Part shown: piece by piece, positions 17,390 through 24,477 of the stretch | How the letters are laid out: every line of letters begins with the position of its first letter | Position numbering within the stretch: the first letter of the stretch is position 1 | Virus record (IMG/VR): IMGVR_UViG_3300025477_000008 | Location: 1 to 40,883 of that record | DNA from: a virus | DNA: 40,883 nucleotides | Direction: 5' to 3' (one strand) | Program-made: the position numbers and the translations under genes | Notes under the pieces: model-generated | What the model was told of the DNA's origin: nothing | The model's input: the letters and a program-made list of their open reading frames with translations, nothing else | Databases searched by the model: none

Positions 17390-17956
17390 CTACCTGAGGT
17401 TGCCCTTCCTGCTGAAAAGCAGGTAGTCCGCGTGGTTCCTCCGCAGGGAGTTGTTGGACACCCATCGTCCGCTGATGCGCTTCTGCGCCCGTCCCACTAT
17501 GAGCCACTCGAACGGCTCCCCGCATACCGAGATGGCCCACAGGGGCATCCATTGCGGCTTGTGGTTGTGGACGAACCCCTGGCACTTCACCAGCAGGAAT
17601 GCCTTCGTGACGCGCCAGCACTCTTTGGTCCCGGCGATGAAGCGCTCCTTCATCTCCGCGTCGTTCCGTCCCATCGTGCTGAAACGGGCATCCTCGGCGG
17701 TCCCCACGTCCGGGTGGAACGGTGGGTCGAAGACCACCGTCGGTATGCTTCCGTCCGCGAACGGCAGGCGCAGGAAGTCGGCCACGAAGTCCTTGGCCCG
17801 CAAGGGGTTTATGTCCCCTCCCAGCACCCTGCGGGAGCTGCCCTTCCAGAATGTCCCGTTGCCGTAGGTGACGTCCACGACGGGGGAGGGGGCCCCGACC
17901 AGGTCGAGCAGGCCGCCCACGGCGTCCCCGGACGTCCCGACCATGAAGCTGTTCAT
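17390..17956 (-). CDS. Class I SAM-dependent DNA methyltransferase-like protein
   Basis: 188 residues from the chosen start. SAM-binding motif I is VVDVTYGNGTF (residues ~26-36), an acidic ribose-binding strand GGDINP follows (~46-51), then ADFLRLPFADGS and catalytic motif IV VVFDPPFHP (~74-82). DPPF is typical of N6-adenine or N4-cytosine DNA methyltransferases. The C-terminal RRNHADYLLFSRKG is also family-like. No restriction gene is adjacent, so it probably modifies phage DNA or acts alone. ATG 17956, following TTTGGGGGC, is preferred because the longer reading starting at 18025 would nearly reach the divergent gene at 18028. An AATACC...GGTATT inverted repeat lies just upstream. Confidence 0.75.
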   Translation of the reverse strand: MNSFMVGTSGDAVGGLLDLVGAPSPVVDVTYGNGTFWKGSSRRVLGGDINPLRAKDFVADFLRLPFADGSIPTVVFDPPFHPDVGTAEDARFSTMGRNDAEMKERFIAGTKECWRVTKAFLLVKCQGFVHNHKPQWMPLWAISVCGEPFEWLIVGRAQKRISGRWVSNNSLRRNHADYLLFSRKGNLR

Positions 17957-18027
17957 GCCCCCAAATACCGCAATTTCGGGTATTAGCAGTCGTCGGGCAC
18001 TATCCCGTCCTTCTATGGGGGGCAAGA

Positions 18028-18507
18028 GTGAAATCCTACTTCGTCAACACGACCGTCAATTTCGAGAAGTCCAAGTTCTACGTCCGGCCCGGCGACCTGC
18101 TGTCGTACGACGCCCAGCACGGGAACTCCCTCGCCGTCTACCGCAACGGGCAGCTCCTCAAGGTGCTCAAGCAGGATCCCCTGGCCGTCGAGGCGTTCGT
18201 GAAGAGCGGGTTCATCGTGGAGGTCAGGGCCCCGCAGCCCGAGAAGGCGAAGGACGTCCCCGAACGGACCCTCCATCTCCCTTCCTACGTGGGGGTGGTC
18301 CCCCAGCCTCCCGTGGCGGCAAGGGACGAGAAGCCCCCCGCCGACCTTCCCGCCAAGGAGCCCCCCAAGGAAGGCAAGAAGCGGAAGAAGGAAGAGGAGC
18401 CGAGGCAGGCCAGGATAGACGATCCCGTCCGTTCCCCCAAGGGGCCGCCCTCCCAGTCCTCCGGACGAGCCGATGAACCGGAACAAAGCCATCTAGCCGA
18501 CTCCTAA
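18028..18507 (+). CDS. Small protein with beta N-domain and charged tail, unknown
   Basis: 159 residues. Residues 1-70 look folded (YFVNTTVNFEKSKFYVRPGD, then LAVYRNGQLLKVLKQD); the rest is Pro/Lys/Glu-rich and disordered (EGKKRKKEEEPRQA). It opens the rightward block downstream of the capsid genes and its TAA lies 12 bases before the ATG of the ADP-ribosyltransferase-like gene. It may be a minor virion protein. ATG 18028 follows GGGGGGCAAGAG. No family recognised. Confidence 0.55.
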   Translation: MKSYFVNTTVNFEKSKFYVRPGDLLSYDAQHGNSLAVYRNGQLLKVLKQDPLAVEAFVKSGFIVEVRAPQPEKAKDVPERTLHLPSYVGVVPQPPVAARDEKPPADLPAKEPPKEGKKRKKEEEPRQARIDDPVRSPKGPPSQSSGRADEPEQSHLADS

Positions 18508-18519
18508 TTGAGGGAGTCT

Positions 18520-20286
18520 ATGGCCTTTTCCCGCCCGCCGACAGTCATGTACCACGGCACTTCCGTACGTTCCTGGGAGCGGCATATCCCCGAAGGCACC
18601 TTGTTCCTTACCTCCAATTCCGAGGAGGCCCTTTATTTTGCGCTCGAAACCGCAAGGCATGACGAACACGAAGGGCGGAAGCCCGAGCCCATCGTGCTCG
18701 AAATCAAGTTTTCCGACCTAAGGGCCGGATCGGTCACACTCGAACCCGACTGGCTGGCCTACAACGAGACCGAGGAATCCCCCGACAATCCGACATGGGA
18801 AGACACCCTGAGCAAGTTTGGCACGTTTGCCATAAGCGGGAACGTCGAGGAATTGAAGGAGAAATTCAGGGTCGTAGAAAGGCCGGACTTTCGTAAGATG
18901 GGCTCCAGGATATGGGTCACCATACCGGTCCTGGTCCTCCGCCCGCCCTACACCAAGGTGGCGATCAGCCTCCCCGAGCTCATCCGGCAAACCAACGCGT
19001 TCTCGGTCAAGCGGCGGGCGGGATGCAATCCCACCCTCAAGAAGTCCCGGCCCAAGGACCTTTATTTGGAGTACAAGGTCGTCTGTCATGAGAACTACAG
19101 CGACCCCGCCGGGCACGACGTGCAGGTGCAGTTCGACCTCTCGCAGGTCGAGAAGACCCAGGACGCCAAGCGCCTCGACGTCCGGTGCTCGTGCAGTTGC
19201 CCCGCCTTCCTCTACTGGGGGGCGCAGTGGAACCTCCACCAGCGGGACGGGCTCCAGGGGCAGCCGCGCCCCCTCCTCCAGGCCCCGACGCAGAGGCTGG
19301 ATCTGCGGAACAACTTCGTCATCTGTAAGCACGTCAAGGCGGTGTTCGAGCGCATCCTGCCGGCCGTGCAACACAACATCGTCAACATCGTCAGGGAGCG
19401 CGAGGTGCGCCAGCAGAGGGAGCGCATGGAGCAGAAGCCCCCGACCGAGAAGGGCAAGCGCCTGAAGGAGAGGCAGGAGGAGCTCTGGAGGAAGAAGCAG
19501 ATAGAGAAGATCGTCAGGACCAAGGACGAGGAGAAGCAGAAGGCGATGATCGACGAGCTGGTCGAGAGGGAGGGCAAGCGCCTCCAGGAGGAGGAGGCCC
19601 CCCCTGTCCCGCCAGCCCCGGCCCCCGCGCCCCCTCCGGCGACCCCCGCACCCGCGCCTGCGCCCCCGGCAGCCGGGCCGGAGGAGGCAAAGGTCATCAA
19701 GAGGGACGAGCCCGCCACGGCAAGGCCTCCCGCCCCCCCTCCGGCACCCGCCGCACCGGCCCAGCCGAGCCTGCGCGACCTGGTCAGGCGGGAGGAAAGG
19801 AAGCTGCAGAAGGGCAAGAAGCCAGGATACCGCTACGTCTGCCCCTACGACGGGTTCAGGACGAACCTCCCCTGGAAGTTCAAGGAGCACCAGGAGGCCC
19901 ACGCCCCCCGAAAGGCGTCCTCCCGGGCCCCGGCAGGGGTCGGGGCACGGGAAAGGCTCAAGAATAGGCGTACGAGCTTGGAGGCGTCGCTGGTAGGCAT
20001 CGTGGGGGCCTCCTCGTCGGGGAAGGACGCCATGGGCACCCCGCAGGAGGTCGCCGACCTCATGGAGCGCCGCTCGTTCCAGGAAGAGGCCAGGCACGAC
20101 GACTATGCCATCTATTCCCGGCACGACGGGAAGATTTCCCTCACGGTGAGGTTCGAGGGCGGGAAGGTGAGGGACTCCACCCTGACGCTGATGTCGGGGG
20201 AGCGGGGCGAGGACCGCAAGGAGAGCGCCACCACCGAGGAAGGATTCGAGGGGGTCTGGCACGCCGCCCAGGCCTACGGGGACTAA
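18520..20286 (+). CDS. ADP-ribosyltransferase-like protein with SWIM zinc finger
   Basis: 588 residues. N-domain: PPTVMYHGTSVRSWERHIPE with His12, then LFLTSNSEEALYFALET with Tyr39, the H...Y pair of PARP/KptA/DarT-like ADP-ribosyltransferase folds; the third catalytic position (usually Glu/Gln) is not obvious. A SWIM finger follows, Cys225-x-Cys227 (CSCSCPAF) and Cys269-x-His271 (ICKHV), with YWGAQWNL between. Then come Lys/Glu coiled coil, Pro/Ala linkers, a CPYDGF...H...H finger-like piece lacking its second Cys (~441-460), and a C-terminal domain from residue ~505. ATG 20032 with GGGAAGGACGCC upstream could give an 84-residue product. ATG 18520 (GAGGGAG) is preferred to TTG 18508. Possibly a virion-injected host-modifying enzyme. 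Confidence 0.65.
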   Translation: MAFSRPPTVMYHGTSVRSWERHIPEGTLFLTSNSEEALYFALETARHDEHEGRKPEPIVLEIKFSDLRAGSVTLEPDWLAYNETEESPDNPTWEDTLSKFGTFAISGNVEELKEKFRVVERPDFRKMGSRIWVTIPVLVLRPPYTKVAISLPELIRQTNAFSVKRRAGCNPTLKKSRPKDLYLEYKVVCHENYSDPAGHDVQVQFDLSQVEKTQDAKRLDVRCSCSCPAFLYWGAQWNLHQRDGLQGQPRPLLQAPTQRLDLRNNFVICKHVKAVFERILPAVQHNIVNIVREREVRQQRERMEQKPPTEKGKRLKERQEELWRKKQIEKIVRTKDEEKQKAMIDELVEREGKRLQEEEAPPVPPAPAPAPPPATPAPAPAPPAAGPEEAKVIKRDEPATARPPAPPPAPAAPAQPSLRDLVRREERKLQKGKKPGYRYVCPYDGFRTNLPWKFKEHQEAHAPRKASSRAPAGVGARERLKNRRTSLEASLVGIVGASSSGKDAMGTPQEVADLMERRSFQEEARHDDYAIYSRHDGKISLTVRFEGGKVRDSTLTLMSGERGEDRKESATTEEGFEGVWHAAQAYGD

Positions 20287-20290
20287 GTAG

Positions 20291-20581
20291 ATGATAACCG
20301 TGCAGACCAACGGGCCGTACCCCAACCGCATACAGCTCCTCCTGGGGGACTGGGTGGGCCCGCTCGTCCGCCCCACGAGCCCGCCTGAGGCGTTCGACCC
20401 GTCCGTGGACCTGGAGGTGTACGTGGACGGGCTCCCCGTCCCCGTCTCCGCCTGGTTCTTCGACAGGATAAACAACCGGTACCTCCTGTTCACGGACAGG
20501 CCGATAAACCTCCGGGGGGTAATCCAGGTCATCCACCACATGCCGGACCCGCCGTTCCAGTATGGCGTGGCGATAGGGTAG
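20291..20581 (+). CDS. Small structural-type protein
   Basis: 96 residues, beta-rich and Pro-rich (MITVQTNGPYPNRIQLLLGD, LEVYVDGLPVPVSAWFFDR, YLLFTDRPINLRGVIQVIHH). No Cys cluster, signal or membrane helix. It starts two bases after the previous stop region and ends seven bases before the fibre-like gene, so the three are a tight operon. Possibly a connector or fibre-attachment protein; no family recognised. Confidence 0.6.
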   Translation: MITVQTNGPYPNRIQLLLGDWVGPLVRPTSPPEAFDPSVDLEVYVDGLPVPVSAWFFDRINNRYLLFTDRPINLRGVIQVIHHMPDPPFQYGVAIG

Positions 20582-20588
20582 GGGGGAT

Positions 20589-22664
20589 ATGCTGGCATCC
20601 ATCGTACAACAGGCATACTACAGGCTCGGAGTTCCCGACACTTCCTCGTCCGGCGTCGTGATGGGGGCGGGCAACTTCACCTTTACGACCTCGGGCTCCG
20701 TCGCCTACGTGCCCGGCCAATGGGTGCGGATGAGCCTTGCCGCCGACTCCAGCATCTACATGGACGGCATCGTGACGGCCTACTCCGCGGGAAGCCTTTC
20801 GATCAGCGTCCCCAACTATCCCATCGTCGCCGTCGACGTGGGGGCCAAGACCTTCACCATAACGGGCGACTGCGTCGACTATCTCGCCTCCGTCAACGCC
20901 TATGCACAGGGCGGCGAGGCCTTCACCATCGACGGCGGCCCGAACCATGGATACCAAGTCGCGAAATCGGCGGCATTTTCGGGCGGCCAGACCATCGTAA
21001 CAGTAGGCAACACCCCAGGCAGCGGGTTGAGCGGCGGGGTAATCCAGACCTTTAGCGGCAGCGGGATTCAGACCGGATGGAACATCCTCACCCTGACCGC
21101 CACGCTGAACCTGCCCTCCGCCCCCACGCCGGGCAACGACCTGCTGCTCATCGTCGAGGGCAGGTATGCGGGCGACGGAAGCGGCGGGTTGCCGCTCTAT
21201 GGCTACACGACCCTCACCGGCCTCCAGGCGTCGATGCCCCCGTTCAGCAACGTCAAATCCTTCACCACCGACACCCCGACGGGGGCCTGGTTCGGCAGGC
21301 GCACCGTGCAGCCGGGGGACGGGGCCGCCTACACGGTCTCGATCCGCAACACGGGGGAGGAGCCCGAGGTCCAGACCACCCACATCCTGATCCTGGAGAT
21401 AGCGAACGTCGTCGCGGCCTCGGCCCAAGTGCTGTACGAGCTGGGAAGCTACGGCTCGACGGACGCCTCCGGGGCGAGCCAGGGCACCAGCGACGTCCGG
21501 ATCGTCTGCGCCCTGACGGGCGACGGCGCTACGATTGTCCTCTCCGGGACCGGGTACTCGCCCCTGCGGTACGTCTACGACAGGGCCGTGCCCGGCTCCT
21601 TCCTGTGCAGCGTCGGGATCGCCCACGCCACCGATGGGCAGGCCCCCTTCACGATGACCTTCGGGGACGCCCCGGTCCACGGGGGGGAGAACACGCAGAC
21701 GGGCTATCAGGCGTGGATAGCGGAATACCTCGCCAAGACCCCCACGACCACGACGGTCGGCACCAGCCAAACCCCGTCCCTAGACGGGCACAGCGTCACC
21801 CTCACCGTGACGGTCGCCGGTAGCGGCGGCCCCCCCACCGGGACGGTGACGCTGACCGACAGCCTCGGCAGCATCGCGCCGCAGACCCTCAGCCTCGTGG
21901 GCGGGGTCGCAACCTACAGCACGAGCGCCCTGTCCATCGGCATCCATACCATGGGCGCGGCCTACAACGGCGACGGCGCGTTCGCCACAAGCTCGGGAAA
22001 CGTGGTGCAGGAAGTGGACAGCCTGTACCCCACGTTCCTTGCCATAAGCAGCGACTACAACCCCCAGTTCTTCGGGGACGAGGTCACCCTCACCTTTGCC
22101 GTCACGTCGTCGTCCGGCGTGCCGGCCGGCACCGTGGACGTTTCCGACAGCATAATGGGGGACCTCGGGCCGTTCCCCCTGATCGACGGCGTCGTCGCGC
22201 TCGTCATGGACATGGCGCACCCCTGGGCGGTGGACAGCCACCTCTTCGCCGCCGTCTATGGCGGGGACGGCACCCATGCCGGAAGCAGTTCCGGCCTCGT
22301 GCAGCTCATCCTTACGGCGAGCGGGCTCTTCCCGCTGGACCTGCCGGGCTTTGCGGTCATGGCGTCCTACGACGAGGAGGGCGACGTAAACCTCCCTCCA
22401 TGGGCGAGCTTCTCCGCCGTCCCCTCCATGGCCAGCCCGCTCCAGCCGGTGTACGTCCTCTGGACCAGCGTCAACGTGGCCAAGGTCCGCATATCCGGCA
22501 CGAACGGCATCGACACCCTGGATACGGGCAACCTTTTCACCACGGGGTCCGGGACCTACGAGGTGGCGTCCGGCTTCCACGACACGATAACCCTGAATTG
22601 CGCCGCCTACGACTCGTCGGGGAACGCCGTGGCCACGCAAAGCCTGCAAGTGACGGTGGCATAG
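20589..22664 (+). CDS. Fibre/adhesin-like protein with two bacterial Ig-like domains
   Basis: 691 residues, Gly/Ser/Thr-rich, without Cys clusters. N-terminal ~150 residues are beta-structured (QQAYYRLGVPDTSSSG). The middle (~165-385) resembles a carbohydrate-binding or jelly-roll domain. Two tandem Ig-like domains of the Big_3/5 type follow: TPTTTTVGTSQTPS...VTLTVTV...PTGTVTLTDS...YNGDGAF (~385-475) and a diverged copy with GDEVTLTFAV...PAGTVDVSDS...YGGDGTH (~480-575). A last beta domain has VNVAKVRISGTNG. Such domains decorate phage heads and tails and bind cell-surface glycans weakly. ATG 20589 follows GTAGGGGGG. Confidence 0.7.
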   Translation: MLASIVQQAYYRLGVPDTSSSGVVMGAGNFTFTTSGSVAYVPGQWVRMSLAADSSIYMDGIVTAYSAGSLSISVPNYPIVAVDVGAKTFTITGDCVDYLASVNAYAQGGEAFTIDGGPNHGYQVAKSAAFSGGQTIVTVGNTPGSGLSGGVIQTFSGSGIQTGWNILTLTATLNLPSAPTPGNDLLLIVEGRYAGDGSGGLPLYGYTTLTGLQASMPPFSNVKSFTTDTPTGAWFGRRTVQPGDGAAYTVSIRNTGEEPEVQTTHILILEIANVVAASAQVLYELGSYGSTDASGASQGTSDVRIVCALTGDGATIVLSGTGYSPLRYVYDRAVPGSFLCSVGIAHATDGQAPFTMTFGDAPVHGGENTQTGYQAWIAEYLAKTPTTTTVGTSQTPSLDGHSVTLTVTVAGSGGPPTGTVTLTDSLGSIAPQTLSLVGGVATYSTSALSIGIHTMGAAYNGDGAFATSSGNVVQEVDSLYPTFLAISSDYNPQFFGDEVTLTFAVTSSSGVPAGTVDVSDSIMGDLGPFPLIDGVVALVMDMAHPWAVDSHLFAAVYGGDGTHAGSSSGLVQLILTASGLFPLDLPGFAVMASYDEEGDVNLPPWASFSAVPSMASPLQPVYVLWTSVNVAKVRISGTNGIDTLDTGNLFTTGSGTYEVASGFHDTITLNCAAYDSSGNAVATQSLQVTVA

Positions 22665-22757
22665 GGTGGAAACCAGTCTACGGCATCCCTTTATAGGGCA
22701 AGACTGCCCGTGCTGCGCAGGCCCGCGAGGCCCCGGCAGCCGAAACAGGAGAGCAAA

Positions 22758-22979
22758 ATGTCCAAGAAGATAGCAAAGGTCGACGCGGAGGCGATGAACT
22801 CCCTCTACGGGTCGGAGCTGGCCAAGGTCGGGGTCAAGCTGGCGACCGACAAGGAAGGCCCCAAGGATCCCCAGGCGTTCGAGGATCACAGCGACTACCT
22901 GTCGACCATGGAGGCCGTCCTGAGCGAGTCCAAGAACGTCGGGGGCTCCCACGACCCCAACGACAAAGTCAAGGACTAG
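22758..22979 (+). CDS. Small acidic protein, unknown
   Basis: 73 residues beginning MSKKIAKVDAEAMNSLYGSE and ending GGSHDPNDKVKD. ATG 22758 is chosen for its strong CAGGAGAG site; the upstream open frame is leader. It lies 15 bases before the next gene, in the same direction. The 93-base leader holds CTTTATAGGG, a weak possible -10. No family recognised. Confidence 0.6.
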   Translation: MSKKIAKVDAEAMNSLYGSELAKVGVKLATDKEGPKDPQAFEDHSDYLSTMEAVLSESKNVGGSHDPNDKVKD

Positions 22980-22994
22980 CTGGCGAGGGCCCAC

Positions 22995-24476
22995 ATGGTT
23001 TCCCGCAAGACGGCGGAATCCCGCCTCATCGTCCCCGGGCGCATCGTCGGATCGACCGACGGCCGGGTGTTCCTCGTCCTGTCCAGCGTCGCCACGAAGG
23101 ACGGGCTGAGCTTCAAGCTCGCGGATTTGGACGGCGGGCCGGTCGACGCCACGGGGTTCGATCCCGTGCCGCCCCAGTTCGTCCGCCTGGCGTCCATGCT
23201 CCGCCTCGGGTTCGACAGGAACATAGACGAATATGTGAAGACATACATACGCGAGGCGGGCCTGCCCGTCGACGACAAGATGAACTGGGCGAGCTTCATC
23301 TATACGACCCTGAGGTCGAAGGCGGGGACGTTCAACGAGGACATCATAGACGACGCCATCCGGGAGATCGTCATCAGGGTGCTGGGGAGCCGGAAGTTCC
23401 TCAGTCCGTCCAAGTTCAAGCACGTCCTGGAAAATTTCGCCGCCTCCCCAGAGCATCCCGGCTTCGACAAGCTCCCGCTCGTCAAGCAGGTCACCCAGGT
23501 CCTCAAGAGCCACTTCAACAGCAGGGGCAGCGAGATGAGGCGGGTCGTCAGGTACCTGGAGGACAGGGGGAAGCCCTCCGATGAGCTCTCCCAGAGCAAT
23601 TTCCTGACCGTCACTCCGGAAGACGGCCCATCTCCCATCGAGACTTCCGAGCATGCCACCGGCACCCGGGACTTCGAGCAGGCCGAGGAGGCCGTGGAGA
23701 TGGGGGACTACACCGGACGCTCCAAGAACGTGACCATCGGAAGGTTCGCCAACGGGTTCAGGGAATGGCTCCTCAAGAGGGAACGCCTCCCGGTCGTAAG
23801 GCAGACCATGCGCCTCCTCAGCATCCTGCACGAGGGGACCCAGGCGCACGGGATGGTTCCCAAGCTGGACGACATCGAAAGGAGATGGACGTACCTCCAG
23901 AACAGGGACGACAGCAGCAAGAACCGCCTTGCCGTCGACAAGCCGAGGCTGGTCACGGAACGGGGCCAAGTGCTGGACGACGCCCAGAAGGCGCTGGTGA
24001 AGCGCTACAGGGACGAGGCCACCCGCAATGGCCTCAACGCCAAGGAACTGGGCATAATCAACGGGCTTGGCAGGGTCATTGAGCTTCCTTCCATGAAGGA
24101 GCTTCTGTTCGGCCTGCCCATCGTAATGGAGACGTACGTCAGGACGCATTTTCACGGGCAGGAGAGCGTCCTTCCCCTCCTCGTCCGCACCCTGGTGAAA
24201 ATCGGCGAGGAGAAGCGGCAGAAAAAGCTGGAGGAATCCGGGAGGGACCGGGCGGAGAGGGCAAAGGTGAAGGAGGAGGGCGCGGAAGCTCCTCCCGTCC
24301 CGCCTTCCGAACCCAAGACCTCCGCCCAGAAAGGGCGGTGGGTGCCGCCCAAGTGCCGCGGCTGCGGCGGCGGCGAGGACCTCAAGGCGTGCCCCGAGTG
24401 CAAGGGGAACTTCTGCATGCTCTGCATGCGGGACCACCACGCCAACAACCCGGGCCACGACGGGGTGGGGAGATAG
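22995..24476 (+). CDS. Helical protein with C-terminal zinc-binding domain
   Basis: 493 residues. A beta N-domain (RLIVPGRIVGSTDGRVFLVL) leads into a long helical region (EYVKTYIREAGLPVDDKMNW, NEDIIDDAIREIVIRVL). A variable linker follows at ~205-235, then a second helical region rich in Arg/Lys. It ends in a Cys/His module CRGCGGG...CPECKGNFCMLC..DHH (~455-485), resembling B-box or double-ribbon folds. The first helical part recalls sigma region 2 in spacing, but lacks the aromatic -10-binding signature. It probably interacts with nucleic acid or protein inside the virion or assembly complex. The stop (TAG) is immediately followed by the next ATG. Confidence 0.6.
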   Translation: MVSRKTAESRLIVPGRIVGSTDGRVFLVLSSVATKDGLSFKLADLDGGPVDATGFDPVPPQFVRLASMLRLGFDRNIDEYVKTYIREAGLPVDDKMNWASFIYTTLRSKAGTFNEDIIDDAIREIVIRVLGSRKFLSPSKFKHVLENFAASPEHPGFDKLPLVKQVTQVLKSHFNSRGSEMRRVVRYLEDRGKPSDELSQSNFLTVTPEDGPSPIETSEHATGTRDFEQAEEAVEMGDYTGRSKNVTIGRFANGFREWLLKRERLPVVRQTMRLLSILHEGTQAHGMVPKLDDIERRWTYLQNRDDSSKNRLAVDKPRLVTERGQVLDDAQKALVKRYRDEATRNGLNAKELGIINGLGRVIELPSMKELLFGLPIVMETYVRTHFHGQESVLPLLVRTLVKIGEEKRQKKLEESGRDRAERAKVKEEGAEAPPVPPSEPKTSAQKGRWVPPKCRGCGGGEDLKACPECKGNFCMLCMRDHHANNPGHDGVGR

Positions 24477-24477
24477 C

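Noticed and set aside
17145-17440. Leftward reading that includes MSAYQAIYRAKCPDKWGKKA after the methyltransferase gene
   Set aside because: Locally protein-like, but it crosses the capsid terminator and the end of the capsid gene, has no ribosome site and contains the direct repeats. Kept as repeat DNA.
19840-19910. Complete C2H2 zinc finger in the ART/SWIM protein
   Set aside because: Only one Cys (CPYDGF) is present before the two His, so a full metal site is not supported.
22995-23600. Possible sigma region 2 in the 493-residue protein
   Set aside because: Helix spacing (DDAIREIVIRVL, then HVLENF) recalls region 2, but no -10-binding aromatic signature is visible; only a profile search could revive it.
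22995-24476. Portal protein
   Set aside because: Considered because size fits and no portal was found, but the C-terminal zinc module and lack of a portal-like wing/stem pattern argue against it.
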